From the NCBI RefSeq assembly GCF_037026715.1, contig NZ_JBANCG010000001.1, positions 124,001 to 188,000 of the forward strand: a DNA stretch of 64,000 bases. Reading direction: 5' to 3'. Below, one piece after another: positions 25,938 through 33,736 of the stretch (position 1 is its first letter; each line of letters begins with the position of its first letter). The stretch comes from Breoghania sp037026715 (GTDB lineage Bacteria; Pseudomonadota; Alphaproteobacteria; Rhizobiales; Stappiaceae). The notes below the pieces were generated by a model, which did not search any database, was not told the DNA's origin, and saw nothing but the letters and a program-made list of their open reading frames with translations. A program made the translations under genes and the position numbers.

Positions 25938-27269
25938 ATGTCGGGCGTAACATTGAAAGAACGGATCGAATTCCTCCAGCTCACGGCCGAGGATGGCGAA
26001 CTCGTCAGGAAGGCCTGGACGCTTGTGCGGAGCGAGCTCGACGACATCATGCGCGGCTTCTACGCCCATGTCAGGACCGCCGAGCAGCTTGCGGTTCTGG
26101 CGCGTGGTCACGAAGACCGCCTGGCCCAGGCGCAGAAGAAGCACTGGGCGCGGCTGTTCTCGTTCTCCTTCGACGAGGACTATGTGCAAAGCGCGCGTCG
26201 GATCGGGCTGGCACACGTCAAGATCGGTCTGGAACCCGCCTGGTATATCGGCGGCTATGCGTTCGTCATGACCCGGCTGATCGCCATCATCGGGCGCAAG
26301 CGACGCTTCTCGGGTGCTGGCGTCGCGCAGATGATCGCGGCGGTGAACAAGGTCGTCATGCTCGACATGGATCTCGCCATCTCGACCTACCACGACGTCA
26401 TGATCGAGCAGAGCCATGCGCGCGAGGAGGCGATCAGGTCCGCGGTGCGCGATCTTGATGAGGTCATCAACGAGGCGACCGGCTCGCTGGGCGAAGCCGC
26501 GCGACAACTGGAAGGAACCGCCAAGGGCCTCATGGGCGCCGCGGAGGAGACCAACGACCGCGTCTCCAACATGGAGGAGGGCGCTTCCTCCACCTCCGAC
26601 AGCGTGCAGTCGAGCGCCGCCGCCACGGAGGAGATGACCGCCTCCATCGCCGAGATCGGCCGTCAGGCGACCCGCTCGCGCGATGTGGCCCGATCCGCCG
26701 TCGACGGCGCGCGCAAGACCAATCTCTCCGTCAAGAGCCTGGCGGACGCGACGCAGACGATCGGCTCCGTTATCGGGCTCATTTCCGATGTGGCGGAGCA
26801 GACCAACCTTCTGGCGCTGAATGCGACCATCGAGGCGGCGCGCGCCGGCGAGGCCGGTCGGGGGTTCGCGGTCGTTGCGGCCGAGGTGAAGGAGCTCGCA
26901 GGTCAGACGACGCGTGCGACCGAAGAGATCACCGAACAGATCGCCGCCATCCAGCGCGCCTCGCAGCAGTCGGTGGACGACATCGAGACGATCACGGCGA
27001 CCATCGACCAGGTGTCGGAGATCGCCACCGCCATCGCTTCCGCTGTCGAGCAGCAGACGGTCGCGACCAGCGAAATCTCGGTCAACGTGCAGAACGCGGC
27101 GCGCAACACCGCCGACATCTCCGTCGAGATGGGGCATGTGCGGGCCAAGACCGAGATGACGCAGCAATCCGCGGAAGGGATCGCGGGCATGGCCGCGGGC
27201 CTCAACAATCAGGCCGAACGGCTTGGCGGCGACGTGAAGCGGTTCCTGGAAAAGGTGTTGTCGGCGTAG
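25938..27269 (+). CDS. Globin-coupled chemotaxis transducer (soluble, HemAT-like)
   Basis: The 443-residue protein has an N-terminal sensor globin (about 1-170) with proximal His93 in RIGLAHVKIGLEPAWYIGGY, the haem-binding pattern of globin-coupled sensors. The C-terminal part is a methyl-accepting signalling domain whose hairpin tip reads SDVAEQTNLLALNATIEAAR and AAEVKELAGQTTRATEEI. No membrane segments are seen, so it should be cytoplasmic and respond to dissolved gas, most likely oxygen. The start at 25938 is taken because GGAGGCGAG precedes it and because an earlier start adds 18 non-globin residues. A strong terminator follows. No che genes are next to it. It is a monocistronic sensor. 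Confidence 0.92.
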   Translation: MSGVTLKERIEFLQLTAEDGELVRKAWTLVRSELDDIMRGFYAHVRTAEQLAVLARGHEDRLAQAQKKHWARLFSFSFDEDYVQSARRIGLAHVKIGLEPAWYIGGYAFVMTRLIAIIGRKRRFSGAGVAQMIAAVNKVVMLDMDLAISTYHDVMIEQSHAREEAIRSAVRDLDEVINEATGSLGEAARQLEGTAKGLMGAAEETNDRVSNMEEGASSTSDSVQSSAAATEEMTASIAEIGRQATRSRDVARSAVDGARKTNLSVKSLADATQTIGSVIGLISDVAEQTNLLALNATIEAARAGEAGRGFAVVAAEVKELAGQTTRATEEITEQIAAIQRASQQSVDDIETITATIDQVSEIATAIASAVEQQTVATSEISVNVQNAARNTADISVEMGHVRAKTEMTQQSAEGIAGMAAGLNNQAERLGGDVKRFLEKVLSA

Positions 27270-27322
27270 CGGCCGCAGCTGTCCCGAAGGGGAGGACGCG
27301 CAGCTGAAGGGCAGGCGATAGC

Positions 27323-27354
27323 AAAGGGCCGGCGGAACGCTCCGCCGGCCCTTT
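27323..27354. terminator. Strong bidirectional-type terminator
   Basis: AAAGGGCCGGCGGA-ACGC-TCCGCCGGCCCTTT is a perfect 14-bp-arm hairpin between the convergent chemoreceptor and lipoprotein genes. It has A's before and T's after, so it can serve both strands. Confidence 0.9.
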
Positions 27355-27426
27355 GCATCATGGTGGTCCTGTCTGCGCTGTCAGGCTTTATCGGCAGGCT
27401 GCAGCGTCCGGCGGGTTGGATGCCGC

Positions 27427-27678
27427 TCAGCAGTTCTTCGGACGGCGCGGGCCCAGGTCGATCTGGCATTCGTTGGTGATGGCACCGACGACGGCGCCGC
27501 CGGCGGCCCCCACGGCCGCGCCGGCAAGAATCGGGGCGCCGGCGATCGCGGCGATTCCGACGCCTGCGGCCGCGCCGACGCCGCCGCCGGAAGCGGCGCG
27601 CTGCATCGGTGTGGAGCCGCAGCCGGCAAGACCGCCTACGACGGCGAGGATCACGACGATTTTTGCGGTCATGCGCAT
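27427..27678 (-). CDS. Small glycine-zipper lipoprotein
   Basis: An 83-residue outer-membrane-type lipoprotein. A signal peptide (MRMTAKIVVILAVVGGLAGC) ends in the lipobox LAGC with Cys20. The mature part is a run of Gly/Ala with GxxxG spacing (about 31-66, such as GGVGAAAGVGIAAIAG), as in glycine-zipper proteins, and ends in a polar tail with two Cys (Cys71 and Cys83). The start has AGGAG about 9 nt upstream. Function unknown. Relatives are often stress- or envelope-associated. It shares a terminator with the chemoreceptor on the opposite strand. The next gene upstream, ettA, is divergent. Confidence 0.85.
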   Translation of the reverse strand: MRMTAKIVVILAVVGGLAGCGSTPMQRAASGGGVGAAAGVGIAAIAGAPILAGAAVGAAGGAVVGAITNECQIDLGPRRPKNC

Positions 27679-28030
27679 GGGTTGGAACTCCTTTGCTTTT
27701 CGTGCGGGGCCGGTCGCTGAGCCTGCGGAAAAAAGCCCGCTTTGAACGGGATTTGAACGCGGTCTCGGCGGCCGGCGCGCACCCCAGCCGGAAAGCATGG
27801 TGAACCAGGTGTTTAAATAATCGGTAAAATCGGCCAAGGAACGGCCCGCAGGCGCGGTTCTTGGCATGGCGACGCGTCGTCCCCATCTTGAACCCGCACG
27901 CAGGCGCGGCGTCTGATGGCCCTGCGATCCCCCTGCCATGGCAGCCTGCCATTGCCCCCAAGCCCGGCTTCGCGTATTGAGGCCGCCAGAACCTTTTCCC
28001 TGATTTCCAGGATACGGAGACCGCCCGCCC

Positions 28031-29683
28031 ATGGCGCGCCAGTTCATCTATCACATGCACGGACTGTCCAAGTCCTACGACGGGGGCAAGAAGGTCCTCG
28101 ACGGCATCAACCTCTCGTTCTACCCCGACGCCAAGATCGGCATTCTCGGCCCCAACGGCGCCGGCAAGTCGACACTCCTGAAAATCATGGCCGGGCTCGA
28201 CAAGGAGTACACCGGCGAGGCCTGGGCCGCAGAAGGCGCCCGGATCGGCTACCTGCCGCAGGAGCCGCAGCTCGATCCATCCAAGAACGTCATGGAAAAC
28301 GTCATGGAGGGCGTCGCCCACAAGCAGGCGATCGTCGACCGCTACAACGAGCTGATGATGAACTACTCGGACGAGACGGCCGAGGAGGGCGCCAAGCTCC
28401 AGGACATCATCGACGCGGAAGACCTTTGGAACCTCGAAAGCAAGGTCGAGATGGCGATGGAGGCGCTGCGCTGCCCGCCGTCGGATGCCGAGGTCACCAA
28501 CCTGTCGGGCGGTGAGCGCCGCCGTGTGGCGCTGTGCCAGCTGCTGCTTTCCGAGCCCGACCTGCTCCTGCTCGACGAACCGACCAACCATCTGGACGCG
28601 GAAACCGTCCACTGGCTGGAGCGGCATCTGCGCGAGTTCAAGGGTTCGGTCCTGATCATCACCCACGACCGCTACTTCCTCGACAACGTCACCGGCTGGA
28701 TCCTCGAACTCGACCGCGGCCAGGGCATCCCTTACGAGGGCAATTACTCGGTCTATCTGGAAAAGAAGGCCAAGCGCATGGCGCAGGAGGGCCGCGAGGA
28801 CATGGCCCGCAACCGCGCCATCCAGCGCGAGCGCGAGTGGATGGGCATGAGCCCGAAGGGCCGGCAGACCAAGTCCAAGGCGCGTATCAGGGCCTACGAG
28901 GACCTTTTGTCCGCGCAGGAAGAGCGCATGCCCTCGATCGAGCAGATCCTCATCCCCGTGGGCGAGCGGCTTGGCGCCAACGTCATCGACGTGGAGGGCG
29001 TCTCCAAGGGCTTCGAGGACCGGCTTTTGATCGACAACCTGTCGTTCAAGCTGCCGCGCGGCGGCATCGTCGGCGTCATCGGGCCGAACGGCGCCGGCAA
29101 GTCGACGCTGTTCAAGATGCTGACCGGACAGGAAAAGCCGGATCAGGGCACCGTCACCATCGGCGACAGCGTGCATCTGGGCTATGTCGACCAGTCGCGC
29201 GATGCGCTGGACCCGAACAAGACCGTGTGGGAAGAGATTTCCGGCGGGGCGGAGGTGATCTACCTCGACAAGAAGGAGATCAACTCGCGCGCCTACTGCT
29301 CGTCCTTCAACTTCAAGGGCCCGGCCCAGCAAGCCAAGGTCGGCAATCTGTCCGGCGGCCAGCGCAACCGCGTGCATCTCGCCAAAGTGCTGAAGCAGGG
29401 CGCCAACGTTCTGCTGCTCGATGAGCCGACCAACGATCTGGACACCGAGACGCTGGCAGCTTTGGAAGACGCGCTTGAGAACTACGCCGGCTGCGCGGTC
29501 ATCATCTCGCACGACCGCATGTTCCTCGACCGGCTCGCGACCCACATGCTGGCATTCGAGGGCGACAGCCACGTGGAATGGTTCGAGGGCAACTTCGAGG
29601 ACTACGAGAAGGACAAGGTCCGCCGCCTCGGCGCCCACGCCGCCGACCCGACCCGGATCAAGTACAAGCCGCTGACGCGGTAA
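28031..29683 (+). CDS. ettA: Energy-dependent translational throttle protein EttA (ABC-F)
   Basis: EttA is a cytoplasmic ABC-F ATPase that binds the ribosomal E site and regulates the first peptide bond according to energy state. The 550-residue protein has two nucleotide-binding domains. Walker A GPNGAGKST occurs twice (about 44 and 351). Signature LSGGERRRVAL is in domain 1 and LSGGQRNRVHL in domain 2, with LLLLDEPTNHLD and LLLLDEPTNDLD as Walker B motifs. The start reads MARQFIYHMHGLSKSY, typical of EttA rather than Uup or YheS. Length matches the family. It is monocistronic, with a terminator-like hairpin 50 bp past the stop. Confidence 0.96.
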   Translation: MARQFIYHMHGLSKSYDGGKKVLDGINLSFYPDAKIGILGPNGAGKSTLLKIMAGLDKEYTGEAWAAEGARIGYLPQEPQLDPSKNVMENVMEGVAHKQAIVDRYNELMMNYSDETAEEGAKLQDIIDAEDLWNLESKVEMAMEALRCPPSDAEVTNLSGGERRRVALCQLLLSEPDLLLLDEPTNHLDAETVHWLERHLREFKGSVLIITHDRYFLDNVTGWILELDRGQGIPYEGNYSVYLEKKAKRMAQEGREDMARNRAIQREREWMGMSPKGRQTKSKARIRAYEDLLSAQEERMPSIEQILIPVGERLGANVIDVEGVSKGFEDRLLIDNLSFKLPRGGIVGVIGPNGAGKSTLFKMLTGQEKPDQGTVTIGDSVHLGYVDQSRDALDPNKTVWEEISGGAEVIYLDKKEINSRAYCSSFNFKGPAQQAKVGNLSGGQRNRVHLAKVLKQGANVLLLDEPTNDLDTETLAALEDALENYAGCAVIISHDRMFLDRLATHMLAFEGDSHVEWFEGNFEDYEKDKVRRLGAHAADPTRIKYKPLTR

Positions 29684-29730
29684 GGATGATTGCCCCGCCG
29701 CCGATGCGGGGTTTCATGACAGATGCAGGA

Positions 29731-29769
29731 CGGCGGCTCGCGGAGGTGGGCCGCCGCTTTTGTTTTTTT
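29731..29769 (+). terminator. Terminator-like hairpin with long U-tract after ettA
   Basis: CGGCGGC and GCCGCCG form a 7-bp stem with a 12-nt loop, followed by CTTTTGTTTTTTTG. It starts about 48 bp beyond ettA. Confidence 0.75.
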
Positions 29770-29891
29770 GGGGGGGGAGGTATCGGGGCGGGTTTGCCGA
29801 CTTTGAAAGGTCTTGTCGGGGCCGGCTTTGTCGGTGGGGAGAACCGGAGGCCATGGCGTTGTCTCTACGTGTGCCCCCTGGCCCTTCTGCT

Positions 29892-30032
29892 GTCATCCCG
29901 GCCTCCGAGCCGGGATACCGCCGCTAAGCATTGCCACGATTGGTGGTCGCGATGGCGCGCAGCACGCACCTCTGTCCGGGCCGCAAGATCGCGACATTGG
30001 ATTGCCCGGCTTGGTCCGGGCAATCCAATGTC
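29892..30032. repeat. Palindromic repeat, family A, copy 3, with a perfect 17-bp-arm hairpin
   Basis: The left end reads GTCATCCCGG-CCTCCGAG-CCGGGATA. The right end (29993-30032) is GACATTGGATTGCCCGG and its exact complement around a 6-nt loop. The element separates ettA from the convergent diiron-protein gene and may terminate both. Confidence 0.7.
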
Positions 30033-30051
30033 GGTTGCGGCAGAGCCTTCT

Positions 30052-30792
30052 TTACGTGTTCGTTTCTTCATGCAGCTTGACGAAATAGGCGCGAAAAAAG
30101 CGCGCGATATCGCGTAGCAGCTTTTCAAGAAGCGCCCGGTTCCCGGAACTGCGCACCAATCGTTCGGTTATGCCGAGCATGACGGGAAGATGGCTTTCCT
30201 CCAGGTCGATGCCCACATGAAACTTCGAACCGGCGACGTGCCGCTCTGAGAATGCCATTTCTGCCTTTTGCACTGCGCGTCGCGAAAATCTTTCGGAATT
30301 CCACTCCACGAAAAGCGAATACGCGACCGCTGGCAGCGCGCCATATTCGCGTATGCCCTGCTCGATGTATTCCACCATCTCGATGGTTGGTTGGAGTGGT
30401 CCGGTCTTAACCACCTCCTCGCGCGTCACTCCGTGGACGAGCAGATCGGCGAGGAACATGCGGTCGTGATCCATTTCTTCGGCGGTGTACTCCGACCAAC
30501 TCCTGGCACTCTCGTAGTCTTCTCCGATCATGGCGGCCAGCGCGAGGGCGTCCGTTCGGGCGGTCAGCCAGATCCGCCATACTGTCTCGATGCGATGCCG
30601 CAGGTAGTAGGCCTCATTGAGTGGACTCTCGTCGGTCAAAGCGGCGGCTGCGGGCACGTCTTCCAGAAATGTCTGTCCTTCCCGGATCAATAGGTCGTCG
30701 ACCCAAGCGGCAAAATCGCCGCCCCAGTCCTTCCAGACTACGCGCGGATAACTTGCCGATGGGTCGGCGGAAATTCCAGAGACGTCGTTCAT
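30052..30792 (-). CDS. Haem-oxygenase-like diiron oxidase/oxygenase (HDO superfamily) of unknown substrate
   Basis: The 246-residue protein is all-helical and has the metal-ligand pattern of HDO enzymes: Glu106-x2-His109 (AEEMDHDRMF), Glu163 (FVEWNSE), then His192-x3-Asp196-x4-His201 (FHVGIDLEESH). Members of this superfamily use two non-haem irons or mixed metals and oxygen for amino-acid or fatty-acid oxidation. The substrate cannot be read from sequence. It follows a 59-residue peptide gene with a 13-bp gap on the same strand and is divergent from an opine-dehydrogenase-like gene. The cassette and its promoter region look less GC-rich than the neighbourhood, consistent with acquisition by transfer. 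Confidence 0.8.
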   Translation of the reverse strand: MNDVSGISADPSASYPRVVWKDWGGDFAAWVDDLLIREGQTFLEDVPAAAALTDESPLNEAYYLRHRIETVWRIWLTARTDALALAAMIGEDYESARSWSEYTAEEMDHDRMFLADLLVHGVTREEVVKTGPLQPTIEMVEYIEQGIREYGALPAVAYSLFVEWNSERFSRRAVQKAEMAFSERHVAGSKFHVGIDLEESHLPVMLGITERLVRSSGNRALLEKLLRDIARFFRAYFVKLHEETNT

Positions 30793-30805
30793 ATCTGCTG
30801 CTGGC

Positions 30806-30985
30806 CTATTTGATAAGGTCCATACCGTTGGGCAGTCGCGCGATGATACGTCGATCCCCGATCTTCTCTCCGAGGCCTTGGCTCTCGGCCTGCGCCAACA
30901 AGAAATCTATGTATTTCTTGTCATCATCCTGAAGGGAGTTCGAGGAAAGGCGTTTGCGAATGTCCTGAACTTTATCGGCACTCAT
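30806..30985 (-). CDS. 59-residue peptide encoded upstream of the diiron protein
   Basis: The frame from ATG 30985 has a GAGG ribosome-binding site 8 nt upstream and encodes 59 residues. It is rich in charged residues, with a central helix-like stretch (QDDDKKYIDFLLAQAESQGL) and a C-terminal part RRIIARLPNGMDLIK. There is no signal peptide, Cys or membrane segment. It is 13 bp before the diiron enzyme gene and so cotranscribed. It could be a RiPP-like precursor or substrate peptide, a partner subunit or a regulator. I recognise no family. The longer frame beginning at 31060 adds a low-complexity AT-rich leader and is rejected as start. Confidence 0.55.
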   Translation of the reverse strand: MSADKVQDIRKRLSSNSLQDDDKKYIDFLLAQAESQGLGEKIGDRRIIARLPNGMDLIK

Positions 30986-31182
30986 TTGATTAACCTCGCA
31001 AATAAAAATGATAATATTACATTGCATAGAGAATATAATCGAGATTATTGTCTTGATCAATACTCGTATTTATATAAATAGATATTTAAATAAAGCGGAT
31101 GTTGTCATCCGAGTGTTGACGTTCTGGGCTTTCGCAAGCACGGCGCGGTTGATGGTTTGCCGAAGGGAAGGCGGAGAGCTTC
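30986..31182. promoter_or_regulatory. AT-rich divergent promoter region of the peptide/diiron and opine-dehydrogenase-like genes
   Basis: About 200 bp between the divergent starts, made up largely of A and T runs (about 31000-31100) and unlike the surrounding GC-rich DNA. Both transcripts should start here. GGAGAGCTTC precedes the plus-strand start at 31183. No clear palindrome was identified. Confidence 0.6.
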
Positions 31183-32217
31183 ATGGCGCGCGTGGCGATC
31201 ATCGGAGGCGGTAATCTGGGACATGCGTTTGCGGCTGTAATGAGCGGTGAGAACGCGGTTTCCGTTTTCACTCGCCGTTCATTTCCGCGGGGGGATATTG
31301 TCGCGCGCACGCGAACGCACGCAGTGGTGGGCCGTCCGGTTAGGGTATGTTCCGAGCCGGAGGCAGCGTTGCGGGATGCCGATGTGGTATTCGTCACAGT
31401 GCCGGGCTCCCTTCATGAGGAAGCCCTGCGGATCGTAGCCGCGCACGCCCCCAAGAATTGTCTGGTCGGAGCGTTACCTGCGGCCGGATTGTTCGCCGAC
31501 CTTGCCACGAAACTTCTGGATGATCCGGAGCGGGTCTTCCTCGGTCGGGAAGCTCCGTACAATTGCCGGATCTCGCGCCGGGGAGACGTGGTAGAGATTT
31601 ACGGCGTTGCGCCGCGTCTGGGAGTCGCAGTGCTGTCGCCGGGTGCACAGGATGCGATCTGCGGGCGAGTAAGCGTTTTGTTGGGGCTGCCGGTAGATCC
31701 TCTATCGAGCGTCTTCGTTCCCCTGCTACGCCCTGTCAACACGCTGCTTCATCCCGCAACGCTGGTGCGGTTACTTGAGGTTCAGAAAGAGACTGGTGGC
31801 TTTGCAGAACCGCCTCTTCTCTATGCTCACTGGACCCACGTCACGGCGCAGCTTTATCTGGATGCAAGCTCGGAAGTCCGTGCTTTGGCGCAAGCGCTTG
31901 GTGTACGTGACCTGAGTGAAATTCAACTCGTACCCCAGCACTATCAGACGAATGACGCGGACAGGTTGGCTGAACGCATTCGTTCCATCGAAGGGTTGCG
32001 CCGCTACATAGCGCCCTGTTGCCTTCACGGGGATCGCTATTTCCTTGATACCGCCTCGCGCCTTTTTACTGAGGATGTCGACATCAGTCTGGCGCATGTT
32101 CTTGAACTGACCCGTTTGCACGGAACGCCTTCGGCCACGCTGGTATCGCTGGCCAGTTGTCTGTCGCCAGCCGTTCGTCGTAAAGCGGCTAATTTCGCTT
32201 CCGGCTTGGCGGTGTGA
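31183..32217 (+). CDS. Opine-dehydrogenase-like (octopine/nopaline dehydrogenase family) NAD(P)-dependent enzyme
   Basis: A 344-residue protein with an N-terminal Rossmann fold (MARVAIIGGGNLGHAF, dinucleotide loop at residues 7-13, and VFVTVPGSLHEEALR). The C-terminal helical domain carries RPVNTLLHPATLV with Asn186 and His190, the motif seen in octopine/nopaline-type dehydrogenases, which reductively join an amino acid and an oxo acid. Metallophore enzymes such as staphylopine/pseudopaline synthases belong to the same family, but no nicotianamine-synthase-like gene is present here. Ketopantoate-reductase-like function is an alternative. It is divergent from the peptide-diiron pair. Codon use appears less GC-biased than in neighbours, consistent with transfer. 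Confidence 0.7.
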   Translation: MARVAIIGGGNLGHAFAAVMSGENAVSVFTRRSFPRGDIVARTRTHAVVGRPVRVCSEPEAALRDADVVFVTVPGSLHEEALRIVAAHAPKNCLVGALPAAGLFADLATKLLDDPERVFLGREAPYNCRISRRGDVVEIYGVAPRLGVAVLSPGAQDAICGRVSVLLGLPVDPLSSVFVPLLRPVNTLLHPATLVRLLEVQKETGGFAEPPLLYAHWTHVTAQLYLDASSEVRALAQALGVRDLSEIQLVPQHYQTNDADRLAERIRSIEGLRRYIAPCCLHGDRYFLDTASRLFTEDVDISLAHVLELTRLHGTPSATLVSLASCLSPAVRRKAANFASGLAV

Positions 32218-32260
32218 TATCGAGCGATGCGTCCCCGTGAATGCGCCATTCAGACGGCTT

Positions 32261-33481
32261 TCAGTTGGTGGCATCCCCCGCCCCGCAAGCCACCCCTGAC
32301 GCCCAGGCCCACTGAAAATTATACCCCCCTAACCACCCGGTCACATCCACGGCTTCGCCGATGAAGTGCAAGCCCGGCACGGACTTCACTTCCATTGTCT
32401 TACCGTCGAGCGCTGTCGTGTCCACCCCGCCCAGGGTCACCTCCGCCGTGCGGAAACCCTCCGTGCCGACCGGCTTCACCGTCCAGGCGTTCACGGCCGC
32501 CGCGATGTCGCGCAGGCGCTTGTCGGGGAGCGAACCCAGCGGAACATCGGCGCCGAGCCGCGTCACGATCGCCTGCGCCAGCCGTTTCGGCAGGATTTCG
32601 CCCAAAGCCGTCTGCGCCGCCTGCTTGCCGGACTGGCTGCGTGCGGCGCGTAAACGTTCGAACACATCCACCCCCGGCGCCATGTCGAGCGTGATGGCCT
32701 CGCCCTCGCGCCAGTAGGACGAGATCTGCAGGATGGCCGGGCCGGAAAGCCCGCGGTGGGTGAAGAGCACCGCCTCGTCGAAATGCCGCTTGCCGCAGGA
32801 TACCCGCGCCGCGACGGAGACGCCCGAGAGCGCCTTCGTTTCCTCCAGAAGGTGCGGCTCGAAGGTGAGCGGCACCAGCGCCGGGCGCGTCTCGGTGACC
32901 GGCACGCCGAATTTGCGGGCCACCTCGTAGGCAAACGCGCTCGCGCCCATCTTCGGGATAGATTTTCCCCCCGTCGCCACCACCAGCGCGGCGCATGAAA
33001 TCGCCGTGTCGCCGGAGCCGGCATGGCCCGCCACCAGCCGGAAGCCATCCGCATCGCGCTCGATGTCGCGCGCCGTCGTCGAAAGCCGCAAGTCCACGCC
33101 GGCCTCGCGCATTTCGCCAAGGAACATGTCGACGATCTGGCTCGCCGGGCCGTCGCAGAAAAGCTGTCCGAGCGTCTTCTCGTGCCAGGCAATCCCGTGC
33201 GCCTCGATGCGCGCGATGAAATCCTCCGGTCGATAGCGCTTCAGCGCGGAAACACAGAAACGCGGGTTTTGCGAGAGATAGCCGCCGGCCCCTTGCGTGA
33301 TGCCTTCATTGGCGTGGAGGTTGGTGAAGTTGCAGCGCCCGCCGCCGGAAATGCGGATCTTCTCGCCGGGCTTCGCGCCATGCTCGATGACGAGAACGCG
33401 GCGCCCACGCCGGCCCGCCTCCACCGCGCACATCATGCCGGCCGCGCCCGCACCGATCACCACCATGTCGTATCGTGTCAT
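32261..33481 (-). CDS. NAD(P)/FAD-dependent oxidoreductase, HI0933/YhiN family
   Basis: A 406-residue FAD protein of unknown substrate. The Rossmann motif YDMVVIGAGAAGMMCAVEAGR is at the very start, followed by GEKIRISGGGRCNFTN, which marks the HI0933-like group. C-terminal motifs include LFTHRGLSGPAILQIS and LHFIGEAVDVTGWLGGYN, the second FAD-contacting segment. Start 33481 is used because GGAAG precedes it. An in-frame ATG at 33493 is an equally good alternative. Family members are widespread and conserved without a proven physiological reaction. It is convergent with the opine-dehydrogenase-like gene and divergent from the RTX gene. Confidence 0.88.
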   Translation of the reverse strand: MTRYDMVVIGAGAAGMMCAVEAGRRGRRVLVIEHGAKPGEKIRISGGGRCNFTNLHANEGITQGAGGYLSQNPRFCVSALKRYRPEDFIARIEAHGIAWHEKTLGQLFCDGPASQIVDMFLGEMREAGVDLRLSTTARDIERDADGFRLVAGHAGSGDTAISCAALVVATGGKSIPKMGASAFAYEVARKFGVPVTETRPALVPLTFEPHLLEETKALSGVSVAARVSCGKRHFDEAVLFTHRGLSGPAILQISSYWREGEAITLDMAPGVDVFERLRAARSQSGKQAAQTALGEILPKRLAQAIVTRLGADVPLGSLPDKRLRDIAAAVNAWTVKPVGTEGFRTAEVTLGGVDTTALDGKTMEVKSVPGLHFIGEAVDVTGWLGGYNFQWAWASGVACGAGDATN

Positions 33482-33736
33482 GTCCGCTTCCATCTTCCGC
33501 CCGCGTTGCCGGCCATGCGGGCACCGGTCCTGCCGCCCGCCTAGCAGAACCGGCAGCAAAGGTCATCCGCGCTGCGCGAACGGGTCAGCGAAGGGGCAGG
33601 TGCCTGCCTCGAAAACCCCGGACATGCGCAGGTGCCACGCGTTTTTCCGGCCCGCTTCCCCATGTGGGGAATGCCCAAGGCGGCGTTGCGACGTTATGTC
33701 CTTAACCATCCGTTTAACATGTAAGGGGGCTGGGGC

